DNA from: Trueperaceae bacterium
GTDB lineage: Bacteria > Deinococcota > Deinococci > Deinococcales > Trueperaceae
NCBI GenBank assembly: GCA_020354625.1
Contig: CP070651.1
Span: 4,075,852 to 4,139,851, forward strand
Direction of reading: 5' to 3'
DNA: 64,000 nt
The notes under the pieces were generated by a model. It saw only the letters and a program-made list of their open reading frames with translations. It was not told the origin of the DNA and searched no databases. The stretch's first letter is position 1, and each line of letters opens with the position of its first letter. This document shows positions 8,916 through 16,774 of this stretch, in pieces. The position numbers and the translations under genes are program-made.

Positions 8916-9914
8916 ATGAAGAGATGGTTTTTGTACCTTCTTGCTGCACTGATTTTATCTACCGCCGATGCCTCGATCGGTGAACCCACTGCTACCCTTT
9001 TGGAGCCGCTGCAGGAGTACGATCCAACGCTACAGCAAGACGGTAGTTATCTCACGTCTGGTGGCTTTGGGTTCACTCTGGACGTAGGAAATGGGCTGGT
9101 GGTCGGTCTCCGTGGACAAGGGGTTTTGGATGATCTGAACATCGAGTTCGTCGCTTCGTTGCTAGATGCGGCCACGGGATACGGGGCGGATGTTTCAGGT
9201 GCTGTGCAGACGTTTTTGCAGACCCGAACGGCTCCGTTGAGTGGCCAGGGTGAGGTGATTCTCGGGATCGGTGCCTATTTGTGGCGTCTGCAAGTCAGCG
9301 GTGAGGCCCCATTCGAGGTGGATTTCGAGCTGGCCATACAAGAGATCGGTGCAGACGTTTTTCAAGAGACACCTCATACGCTCGGGCCCGCCGACGCCAG
9401 GTTCGTCATTCGGGAATTCAGTGATTTCCAATGTCCATTTTGTGCCAACTACGCCATGCGTGCGTTGCCGGACATCAAAGAGGAGTTGTTGGTTCGTGGT
9501 GACGTCCGCTTCGAATACCATCACTTCCCATTGCGAAGCATTCACGCCAACGCTGCACGTGCAGCCGAAGCGGCCGAGTGCGTTGCCGAAAACCGTACGT
9601 CCGAGGCGTTCTGGCGGTATCACGATGCCCTGTTTGAAACCCAAGCCGATTGGAAGAGCCTACAAGACCCGATCCCCTTCTTCGAGGGCCTGGCGTCTGA
9701 ACTCGAACTCGATGGAGAGATCGAGAACTGTTTGACAGATGGGCGCTATGCTGATGTGGTGGAGACGGCCTACCGGCACGCTACCGAGACGCTGAGGCTC
9801 ACAGGGACTCCGACGGTCTTTGTAAACGGGATCAGAGTCGAAAATCCGCTAGAACTTTCAGCCTATCTGAGGTTGTTCGATCTGATCGAAGCGCTGTCGG
9901 CCGTAAAGGAGTAG
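8916..9914 (+). CDS. Exported DsbA-like thiol-disulfide oxidoreductase
   Basis: A 332-residue exported protein. Residues 1-22 form a signal peptide (MKRW, hydrophobic core, cleavage probably near ADASIG). Residues ~25-165 are a poorly conserved N-terminal region. Residues ~165-325 are a thioredoxin fold of the DsbA/BdbD type with the redox motif CPFC in FSDFQCPFCANYA and the cis-proline strand GTPTVFVNG. It should form or isomerise disulfides in envelope proteins. The N-terminal half, absent from simple DsbA, may be a partner- or membrane-interaction module. GAGG lies nine bases before the chosen ATG, just after the YbaK-type stop. Confidence 0.9.
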   Translation: MKRWFLYLLAALILSTADASIGEPTATLLEPLQEYDPTLQQDGSYLTSGGFGFTLDVGNGLVVGLRGQGVLDDLNIEFVASLLDAATGYGADVSGAVQTFLQTRTAPLSGQGEVILGIGAYLWRLQVSGEAPFEVDFELAIQEIGADVFQETPHTLGPADARFVIREFSDFQCPFCANYAMRALPDIKEELLVRGDVRFEYHHFPLRSIHANAARAAEAAECVAENRTSEAFWRYHDALFETQADWKSLQDPIPFFEGLASELELDGEIENCLTDGRYADVVETAYRHATETLRLTGTPTVFVNGIRVENPLELSAYLRLFDLIEALSAVKE

Positions 9915-10064
9915 CCGATTCAGTGATGAACACCCATATCAGCAAGTCTTGTGGCTCTGTAGAGCGTTCGGGTTCATTCTGTTCAAAACCGTCGTCTTCG
10001 CCTCTCCTCTTACATCGATGAGCGAGATCGTTTCGGAGTACTTGCGCGGCACGAGGGTCTGTTG
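9915..10064 (+). other. Leader region of the mrp operon
   Basis: 150 bases with no gene. A 5-bp inverted repeat GCTCT/AGAGC near 9954-9965 lacks a T-tract, so it is not a convincing terminator. No confident promoter was found, although mrp expression could start here. Confidence 0.3.
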
Positions 10065-12359
10065 GTGACAGGGTCTCAGTTGCTTCTGCTCGCTGTAGCG
10101 CTCCCGCTGCTGGCGTCCTTGGTGGCGCCTGTAGCGGCGCGAGTGATGGGGGCGAAGGTGGGTTGGTTGCTCGCTTCGGTTTTCGTTCCCACCCTTATGC
10201 TCTTTACGGATGTGGAAAGCGTCCGCTCCGGTACTGCCTTGGAGGCGCGTGTCGATTGGGTTTCTGGTATCGGTCTGGCCTTTGCGTTTCGAGCCGATGG
10301 CTTCTCGCTTCTCTTCGCCTCGATCATCGCCGCGGTGGGCCTTCTGATTTTTGTCTACGCGGCCAGCTACCTCGGACCTGGCGAACGTCACGGTAGATTT
10401 TTCAGTTATTTGCTGATCTTTGCAGGTGCCATGTTAGGCCTGGTATTGGCCGACAACCTGATCGCGCTGTTCGCTTTTTGGGAGCTCACCTCGATCAGCA
10501 GTTTCCTCCTGATCGGTTTCTGGGGTGCTCGCAAAGCGAGTCAAGACGGTGCGCTCAAGGCTCTGGTCATCACTGTACTGGGTGGCTTGGCGTTGCTGGT
10601 TGCCGTAGTACTGCTCATTCTCATAGGGGGGGACACGCGGTTGTCGGCGCTCGATCTAGCGGCCATCAAGGCGAGCCCGCTTTTCGTGCCGTTGGTAGTG
10701 CTGCTCCTCATTGCTGCCTTTACCAAGTCGGCCCAGATCCCTTTCTACCTGTGGCTCCCCACCGCGATGGAAGCCCCGACCCCGGTCTCGGCCTATCTGC
10801 ACTCTGCCACCATGGTAAAAGCGGGCATCGTCCTGATCGCCAAGATGGGATTTTTGTTCGAGGTAGCTCCATTTTCGCAGGTCGTCCTCTATGTCGGCTT
10901 GGCAACAATGTTTTGGGGGGCCTACCTGGCGCTCCGTCAGAACGATTTGAAGGCGTTGCTCGCCTACTCCACCATCTCCCAGCTCGGGCTTCTGACCGCA
11001 CTATATGGGGCAGGTCACCCCTTCGCCGCCACGGCGCACCTGATCAATCATGCGGTGTTCAAGGCCGCTCTGTTCATGGCGGTCGGTATCATCGATCATT
11101 CGGCTGGTAGTCGAGATATCGGTGCGCTCTCGGGGCTCTGGCGTAAACTCCCTTTTACCACTGTGCTTGCGGTTCCTGCAGCTCTCAGTATGGCTGGCCT
11201 ACCTCCGTTCGGTGGGTTCATTTCCAAAGAGCTGTTTTTTGAAGAGATGCTGCATGAAGGGACGCTGCCTACGCTCATAGCTGTTTCGGGCAGCATCATG
11301 ACCTTCGCTTATAGCCTGCGCTTTCTCAGGGTGTTTTTTGGGAGGTTTCGTTGTGAAAACCCCGGTGTTCATGAGGCTTCCTTACCCTTTTTGGCTCCGC
11401 TGATCCCCCTCTCCGTTGCGGTGATTCTCTTCGGACTCTTTCCTTGGGACGCCACGATCGCAACCTGGTTTACCGATCTCGCTGCGGGCTCGCTCGGGTA
11501 TGAAGGGGAGTCGCTCTACCTCTGGCATGGACTAGGTCTCGGCTTGGCGCTCAGTGTGCTGACGTGGTTTTCGGGTACGGCCCTTCATCTTATCAGAGAT
11601 CATTTCGTGGCCATGCAGACGCGTTTGACACCTGGCTGGAACGCCAATACGGTCTATTACCAGTTGTTGGCTGGGCTCGAGCACCTTGCCTTATGGCTCA
11701 CGAACTTTACACAGGGGGCGACCTTCGCCACCCACCTACGACTGATCTGGGGTGCGTTAGCCTTGGCCGGCTTGGGGGTTGCTTCGCATGCTATTTTCCC
11801 ACGCCCTGGCCCTGTTCCATTGAGTATGGCGATCGTGGGACTGCTCATCGTTGCCAGCGTCACCGGTGTCCTTTTGGCGCGCACACGTTTCAGTGCGTTG
11901 ATCTTTATGGGGTTGGCCGGTTTCGGCTCTACCCTTGTGTTTGTGCTTTTGCGTGCACCGGATCTGGCCCTGACCCAGCTGCTCATCGAAGTGGTTACAG
12001 TCATCCTCTTTCTATCTGTCTTTCGCTTCTTACCGGTGCTCAAGCGGTACTCTAGGCCGGCGCCGGTAGCTTTGATCGACGGCATCATTTCCTTGGGTGT
12101 GGCCTTCACCGTCTTTGTCGCGCTGGTGATGGTACAAGTGCCCTTGGCTCCCAGAATCAAGGACTACTTTCTGGCGTTCAGCAAAGAGCTCGGTGGAGGA
12201 TACAACGTAGTAAACGTCATTCTCGTCGACTTCCGTGGATATGACACCATGGGCGAGATCACGGTACTCGCCATCGTTGCGGTTACGGTGTTGGCGTTGA
12301 TCCGTCTGCGTTTCAAGCGCTCGCAAGCCGGGCACGAAGAGAATCGAGGTGAGCGTTGA
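10065..12359 (+). CDS. mrpA: Mrp Na+/H+ antiporter subunit A
   Basis: Largest subunit (764 aa) of the multi-subunit Mrp/Sha antiporter, an inner-membrane complex that exports Na+ in exchange for protons and is central to alkali and salt tolerance. The N-terminal two thirds are a NuoL/ND5-like proton-channel domain (FAFWELTSISSFLLIGFW, then KSAQIPFYLWLPTAMEAPTPVSAYLHSATMVK with its conserved lysines, split here for length). The C-terminal third is the MrpA-specific MBH part (FVLLRAPDLALTQLLIEVV). GTG at 10065 is preferred over the adjacent TTG because GAGGG is spaced seven bases away. First gene of a tight seven-gene operon; overlaps mrpB by four bases. Confidence 0.96.
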   Translation: MTGSQLLLLAVALPLLASLVAPVAARVMGAKVGWLLASVFVPTLMLFTDVESVRSGTALEARVDWVSGIGLAFAFRADGFSLLFASIIAAVGLLIFVYAASYLGPGERHGRFFSYLLIFAGAMLGLVLADNLIALFAFWELTSISSFLLIGFWGARKASQDGALKALVITVLGGLALLVAVVLLILIGGDTRLSALDLAAIKASPLFVPLVVLLLIAAFTKSAQIPFYLWLPTAMEAPTPVSAYLHSATMVKAGIVLIAKMGFLFEVAPFSQVVLYVGLATMFWGAYLALRQNDLKALLAYSTISQLGLLTALYGAGHPFAATAHLINHAVFKAALFMAVGIIDHSAGSRDIGALSGLWRKLPFTTVLAVPAALSMAGLPPFGGFISKELFFEEMLHEGTLPTLIAVSGSIMTFAYSLRFLRVFFGRFRCENPGVHEASLPFLAPLIPLSVAVILFGLFPWDATIATWFTDLAAGSLGYEGESLYLWHGLGLGLALSVLTWFSGTALHLIRDHFVAMQTRLTPGWNANTVYYQLLAGLEHLALWLTNFTQGATFATHLRLIWGALALAGLGVASHAIFPRPGPVPLSMAIVGLLIVASVTGVLLARTRFSALIFMGLAGFGSTLVFVLLRAPDLALTQLLIEVVTVILFLSVFRFLPVLKRYSRPAPVALIDGIISLGVAFTVFVALVMVQVPLAPRIKDYFLAFSKELGGGYNVVNVILVDFRGYDTMGEITVLAIVAVTVLALIRLRFKRSQAGHEENRGER

Positions 12360-12814
12360 GTAGATTTCCCGACGTCGTGTTCCGGACCCTGGCACTCCCT
12401 GTGGTGTTTGTTTTGATGGTCTTCGGTTTCCACTTCTTCTTGCGGGGTCACAATGCGCCGGGTGGAGGCTTTGTCGCAGGTCTCATCGTCGCTGTGGCTG
12501 CTCTCTTGGCTCGTATGTCTCGTGATCGCCGCTTGCTGACCTTACCAGTAGAGAGCCTAATCCCGATCGGTCTTTTGCTGGCTGCCTGTACGGGGGTGGC
12601 CCCTATGTTGTTTGGGCATAACTTCCTGAAAAGCGGTTTCGGATACCTGACCCTGCCCTTTGCTGGTGAGATCGAGTGGGCCAGTGCGGTGCTATTCGAC
12701 GCCGGTGTGTTCCTGGTAGTGGTCGGTACCACGCTCACCATCATCGATCTACTCGCCGAAGATGTCGCTTCATTGCACTCGCATGAAGACCCGCAGACCG
12801 GGGAGGGGAGCTGA
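12356..12814 (+). CDS. mrpB: Mrp antiporter subunit B
   Basis: A 152-residue membrane subunit of the Mrp complex with four predicted helices. The FFLRGHNAPGGGFVAGLI motif is characteristic of MrpB. Start is a TTG overlapping the mrpA stop (TTGA), with AGGTGA just upstream; no better start exists without losing the first helix. Its stop overlaps the mrpC ATG. MrpA and MrpB are joined in some (group 2) operons, but here they are separate as in group 1 systems. Confidence 0.95.
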   Translation: MSRFPDVVFRTLALPVVFVLMVFGFHFFLRGHNAPGGGFVAGLIVAVAALLARMSRDRRLLTLPVESLIPIGLLLAACTGVAPMLFGHNFLKSGFGYLTLPFAGEIEWASAVLFDAGVFLVVVGTTLTIIDLLAEDVASLHSHEDPQTGEGS

Positions 12815-13233
12815 TGGCGATTCTCCTTCCGCTCCTGGTAGCGGTGCTGATCGGTGCCGGTGTCTATCTGGTGCTTTCCCGGGCCCTCATCAGACTGATC
12901 ATCGGGCTGAGTATGATCGCCTATGGAGCCAATTTGAGCATCCTTCTCGCCGGAGCCGGTACGGCTCAGGACGCACCGCCGCTCCTCAATACCCAGGGAC
13001 CCTACAACGATCCCTTACCACAAGCTCTGATTCTGACGGCAATCGTGATCGGTTTCGGTACGACGGCGTTGCTGCTCGTGCTTTCCGTCCGGGCGTATCA
13101 GGCGACCCGCACCGACCATGTGCAAGAACTCGTCGAGCGCCTCGATCCCTTGGAAGCTCCAGATGCTTATGCCGACCCGGAGCGTCCCTCGGTCTCGCCC
13201 GAGGTCGGCCCCGATGTCGAGGGGACGCGATGA
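12814..13233 (+). CDS. mrpC: Mrp antiporter subunit C (NuoK-like)
   Basis: A 139-residue subunit homologous to NuoK: three transmembrane helices in the first ~95 residues, including GLSMIAYGANLSIL and DPLPQALILTAIVIGF, followed by an acidic cytoplasmic tail of about 45 residues that is longer than in typical MrpC. ATG overlaps the mrpB stop (ATGA), and its own stop overlaps mrpD in the same way. Confidence 0.95.
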   Translation: MAILLPLLVAVLIGAGVYLVLSRALIRLIIGLSMIAYGANLSILLAGAGTAQDAPPLLNTQGPYNDPLPQALILTAIVIGFGTTALLLVLSVRAYQATRTDHVQELVERLDPLEAPDAYADPERPSVSPEVGPDVEGTR

Positions 13234-14759
13234 ACTTCCTCGCTCTGCCGGTACTCATCCCACTCGTCTCCGGGGCGTTGCTCTTGTTGCTACGGCGGCC
13301 GATGGTCCGCACGGTGTCCTCCGGCGTAGTCGCTGCGGTCACCTTCTTCGTCAACGCCAGCATCGCTGTTCGCACCTGGTCTGGTGAGGTCTTGACGGCC
13401 CAGATGGCGGATTGGCCCGCGCCCTATGGGATTACCTTGGTGGCCGATGGCCTTACGGGGATGATGCTCTTTTTGAGCGGCCTGACCGGTTTTCTCACAG
13501 TACTTTTCGCGGGGATTAGCCTGCAGCAACCGTCGCGCCGGGGCCAAGGACCGCTCCTCAACCGGGCTCGTGAGGCGTTCGGTAGCCAGGCGTTGTTCCA
13601 GTTTCTTTTCATGGGGGTGAACATGTCGTTTCTCACCGGCGACGTGTTCAATCTTTTCGTCGCCTTCGAGGTCATGTTGGTGGCCTCTTATGGACTCCTT
13701 TTGATCGGTGGAGAGCTGCCGCAGTTGCGCGAAGGCTTCAAGTACGTCATCGTCAATTTGGTGGCTTCAGCCATCTTTGTGGTGGCAGCAGGATTTGCCT
13801 ACGGTCTCTTCGGGTCGCTCAACATGGCCGATATCGCGGTGAGACTTTCGGCTTCAGGTGCCGATCCGCGTGTTGCCGTGGTCGCCGCGATGCTCGCCCT
13901 GGTGTTCGCGACCAAAGCAGCACTCTTCCCCTTCGGTTTCTGGTTGCCAAATGCCTATCCTGTGCCGCAGGCTGCTACCAGCGCTTTCTTCGCGGCGTTG
14001 TTGACAAAAGTAGGGGCGTATGCGTTGATACGCTGTTTTACGCTGATGTTTCCAGCGGAAGCCGAGCTCAAAATGACAATACTCGCCTTTGCAGGCTTGA
14101 CCTTGTTGATCGGTGGGTTTGGGGCGGTGTCGCGCCGTCGGTGGCGTCACATGTTGGCTTTTGCCAACGTAGCCAGCATCGGCTACGTGGTGATGGGAGC
14201 CTTTATCGGTACGGTGACAGGTATGAGCGCTGCGCTTTACTATCTCGTGCACTCGGTGCTGGTGGTGTTTGCGCTCTTTTTGTTGGCAGCGATAGCCGAG
14301 CGCATTGCGGGCGAGAGCTATCGTGCCGAAGGTCATTTGGATGTCTATCCTTGGTTGGGGGCCGGTTTTTTTCTCGCGTCTTTAGCGCTTGCCGGCATCC
14401 CTCCCACCAGTGGTTTCATCGGCAAGTTTGCGTTGATCAGTTCGCTCTTCGAAGCTGGAGGTTCGCTCCGTTTTATGGTGGCCGGAAGTGCCGTTTTGAC
14501 AAGCTTCTTGCTCCTCTATGCGTGTGTGAAGGTCTGGCGGGACTTCTTCTGGGGCGAAGCCGATGCGGTCCATCGGATCTCCCTGCCCCGAAGTATGAGT
14601 ATGATCACGGGACTCGGTGTCGGGCTGCTAATCGTTCTGACCCTCGCGAGCGGTCCAGTGTACCGGCTGGCGGAGGGTGTGGCCGGTCAACTGACTGAAA
14701 ACCGCAGTTACCTCGAGAGCGTTCTCGTAGGCGCTTTACTGGTGGGGGAGGGAGACTGA
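13230..14759 (+). CDS. mrpD: Mrp antiporter subunit D (NuoN/M-like)
   Basis: A 509-residue proton-channel subunit related to NuoM/NuoN and MrpA. Signature stretches are FNLFVAFEVMLVASYGLLL, TKAALFPFGFWLPNAYPVPQ and ALAGIPPTSGFIGKF. The open frame continues far upstream through mrpC in another register, but homology starts at MNFLALPVLIPL (ATG 13230), which overlaps the mrpC stop. With MrpA it is expected to carry the proton path of the antiporter. Confidence 0.96.
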   Translation: MNFLALPVLIPLVSGALLLLLRRPMVRTVSSGVVAAVTFFVNASIAVRTWSGEVLTAQMADWPAPYGITLVADGLTGMMLFLSGLTGFLTVLFAGISLQQPSRRGQGPLLNRAREAFGSQALFQFLFMGVNMSFLTGDVFNLFVAFEVMLVASYGLLLIGGELPQLREGFKYVIVNLVASAIFVVAAGFAYGLFGSLNMADIAVRLSASGADPRVAVVAAMLALVFATKAALFPFGFWLPNAYPVPQAATSAFFAALLTKVGAYALIRCFTLMFPAEAELKMTILAFAGLTLLIGGFGAVSRRRWRHMLAFANVASIGYVVMGAFIGTVTGMSAALYYLVHSVLVVFALFLLAAIAERIAGESYRAEGHLDVYPWLGAGFFLASLALAGIPPTSGFIGKFALISSLFEAGGSLRFMVAGSAVLTSFLLLYACVKVWRDFFWGEADAVHRISLPRSMSMITGLGVGLLIVLTLASGPVYRLAEGVAGQLTENRSYLESVLVGALLVGEGD

Positions 14760-14760
14760 G

Positions 14761-15228
14761 ATGGGCGAGCTTCTTGGCGTGGTGTCGTTGGCTCTGCTTT
14801 GGAGTTTCCTGGCGGGGGGGTTGTCGTTTTTCAATCTGGTTGTAGGGCTTTTGATCGGCATGCTCCTTCTCAGCGTCGTCGCGAGGGGCCGCTACCGGTC
14901 CTTTCTGCAACGCCTCTTAGGTTTCCTGCGGTTTTTCGTACGCTTCTTGGGCGAGCTCGTAGTGGCAAACGTCATCATCGCGCGTCTGGCCTTCACTCCC
15001 GTACCGCGCTTTCATCCCCATGTCATCGCCTTCCCCTTGCGAGTGCGTAGCGAAGCGGCCATTACCCTCCTCTCCGCCACCATCACGTTGCTCCCCGGTA
15101 CCGTCGCCATGGGGGTATCGAGTGATAGGCGGACGCTCTACGCTCACGCCATTGGCGAGGCGGATGTAGAGCGGTCACGGGAGAGCGTTCGGCGGATCGA
15201 GGAACTGATCCTGGGATTCATGTCATAG
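14761..15228 (+). CDS. mrpE: Mrp antiporter subunit E
   Basis: A 155-residue subunit of the Mrp complex. Two N-terminal helices are followed by the typical MrpE cytoplasmic beta-rich part with AAITLLSATITLLPGTVA and the DRRTLYAHAI strand. ATG follows the mrpD stop by one base. It belongs to the MrpE-F-G side of the complex thought to carry the sodium path. Confidence 0.95.
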   Translation: MGELLGVVSLALLWSFLAGGLSFFNLVVGLLIGMLLLSVVARGRYRSFLQRLLGFLRFFVRFLGELVVANVIIARLAFTPVPRFHPHVIAFPLRVRSEAAITLLSATITLLPGTVAMGVSSDRRTLYAHAIGEADVERSRESVRRIEELILGFMS

Positions 15229-15239
15229 GTGGGGATATT

Positions 15240-15500
15240 GTGATACTGAATGCTGCTTTTATCTGTTTGGCCGTGTCGATAGCGTTTACGGTCTTTAGGG
15301 TATTGCGTGGTCCGACTTGGGGAGATCGCATCACCGCGCTCGACTTTCTCGGGGTCAACCTCGCCGTCCTGGTGGTGTTGACCGCTATCAAGACGAGCTT
15401 TGTCGCTTTTTTGGACGTCGCGTTGATCATCTCTGTACTGGGCTTTTTGAGTACGGTGGCGTTCACGCGCTACCTCCTCTCTGGGAAGGTGATGAAGTAG
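15240..15500 (+). CDS. mrpF: Mrp antiporter subunit F
   Basis: An 86-residue, three-helix membrane subunit. RVLRGPTWGDRITALDFLGVN is the family hallmark (here given as 20 residues RVLRGPTWGDRITALDFLGV). Start is GTG at 15240 with AGGTGGGG upstream. Its stop TAG overlaps the mrpG GTG by one base. Confidence 0.95.
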   Translation: MILNAAFICLAVSIAFTVFRVLRGPTWGDRITALDFLGVNLAVLVVLTAIKTSFVAFLDVALIISVLGFLSTVAFTRYLLSGKVMK

Positions 15501-15934
15501 TGTTTCACAGGTGGAGCGTTTCGCTTCTGCTCGTGCAGGCGAGTGCTGTGCGTGCGGCCGAGGAGGTTGAAACGGTCAGCTTGAGTCCGGTATCCGAGGC
15601 CCTCATATTGGCTGGCACCTTCTTTCTGCTGGCGGCTGCGCTCGGTATGTTGCGGTTCCCAGACGCGTATACACGTCTTCATGCGGCGACCAAGCTTGTC
15701 ACCTTGGGTGGACTGGGTATTTTTGGCGGCGCCGCGTTGGCGTTTGTGTCCGCTCAGGCAACAGAACGGGTGCTTCTGGTGGCGGCGTTTTTCTTGCTTA
15801 CTGCGCCGATTTCAGGATATATGATCGCCCATGCGGCCTATCTGCGGGGGATCAGACCGTTTCAAGAGGATACGAGTGTCGACGAGTGGGGTGCTTGCGG
15901 TGCCGAAGTACCCGAGCTGGCGGGGAGGGATTGA
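15500..15934 (+). CDS. mrpG: Mrp antiporter subunit G
   Basis: A 144-residue last subunit of the operon, with three helices and the MrpG motif LGMLRFPDAYTRLHAATK. An N-terminal stretch of about 22 residues before VSLSPVSEALILAG is longer than in most MrpG and resembles a signal peptide ending in VRAAEE; its significance is unclear. The GTG start shares its first base with the mrpF stop (TAGTG) and has AAGGTGA upstream. A strong terminator follows 12 bases after the stop. Confidence 0.93.
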   Translation: MFHRWSVSLLLVQASAVRAAEEVETVSLSPVSEALILAGTFFLLAAALGMLRFPDAYTRLHAATKLVTLGGLGIFGGAALAFVSAQATERVLLVAAFFLLTAPISGYMIAHAAYLRGIRPFQEDTSVDEWGACGAEVPELAGRD

Positions 15935-15946
15935 CGGTTGTTGCGG

Positions 15947-15977
15947 CGGTGTCGGGCCGCACCCGACACCGTTTTTT
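15947..15977 (+). terminator. Rho-independent terminator of the mrp operon
   Basis: A perfect 10-bp stem (CGGTGTCGGG at 15947-15956, CCCGACACCG at 15962-15971) with a 5-base loop is followed by six T residues. It ends the mrp transcript and insulates the downstream CRP gene. Confidence 0.93.
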
Positions 15978-16032
15978 GCGCCGAGCTCGATAGGAAAAAT
16001 CGCAGTAGGCGACAATTGGCTCCGCAATACGT

Positions 16033-16045
16033 TACACTAGGACAA
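16033..16045 (+). promoter_or_regulatory. Leaderless promoter of the CRP-family gene
   Basis: TACACT (16033-16038) lies exactly seven bases before the ATG at 16046. A weak -35 (GCGACA, 16009-16014) sits 18 bases upstream. Confidence 0.6.
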
Positions 16046-16753
16046 ATGCAGACGCATGAATATCCAAGCTTGGTCTGGCACCTCAAGAATACGCAGCTTT
16101 TTGAAGACCTCTCCCCAGAGGAGCTCGAACAGCTTTCGCGTATCACGCCCTACAAGCGCTTCTCGGCCGGGGAAATTATCTACCATATGGAAGATCCTGC
16201 GGATGCGCTTTACTTTATACGGGATGGCATGGTCAAGATCTCCATGTATTTCCCGAATGGTAAGGAGATGATCCTCGGACTTCTCGGTCAGTACGATATC
16301 TTCGGGGAGCTGCTCCTCTTGCCTAGTGAGCGACGGCCCAATCAGGCTGAGGCCGTTGTCGACACCACCTTGATCGTCATGCCGGAAGAGGATTTCCAGC
16401 GGTTGCTTAGCCAGTATCCCCGTATCGCCATGAAATTCATTCAGGTGATGTCGACGCGTTTGTGGCAGGCACAGCAGTGGCAGGCCGAGGTCGGTGCGTT
16501 CGACGCTCCGGGTCGCTTGGCCAATCTGTTGCTTCGGTTAGCCAACGACTTTGGCGCCGATGGCGAACGCGGCACGGTCATCGATCTGAATCTCACGCAG
16601 CAGGATCTTGCCAAGATGATCGGCGCAACCCGGGAGACAGTGAGCCACTGCCTTGCGAGGTTGCTCGAGTACGGGGCGGTGCGCAGGCGGCGTGCCCCTA
16701 TCACGGTGAATACCGAAAAGCTTCAGCAGTTCTTGGATGAGGCGAGCGAATAA
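16046..16753 (+). CDS. CRP/FNR-family transcription regulator
   Basis: A 235-residue regulator with an N-terminal cyclic-nucleotide-binding beta barrel (FSAGEIIYHMEDPADALYFI; DIFGELLLL in the phosphate-binding region) and a C-terminal Crp-type helix-turn-helix (LTQQDLAKMIGATRETVSHC). The FGE-L-LL portion partly keeps the cAMP pocket pattern, so ligand identity is uncertain. No Fe-S cysteine cluster typical of FNR is visible. Such proteins (for example DdrI in Deinococcus) control stress and carbon genes. It is separated from mrp by a terminator and has its own leaderless promoter, and it faces the CPA antiporter pair convergently. Confidence 0.92.
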   Translation: MQTHEYPSLVWHLKNTQLFEDLSPEELEQLSRITPYKRFSAGEIIYHMEDPADALYFIRDGMVKISMYFPNGKEMILGLLGQYDIFGELLLLPSERRPNQAEAVVDTTLIVMPEEDFQRLLSQYPRIAMKFIQVMSTRLWQAQQWQAEVGAFDAPGRLANLLLRLANDFGADGERGTVIDLNLTQQDLAKMIGATRETVSHCLARLLEYGAVRRRRAPITVNTEKLQQFLDEASE

Positions 16754-16774
16754 GTTCAGGTTTCAGCCCTACGT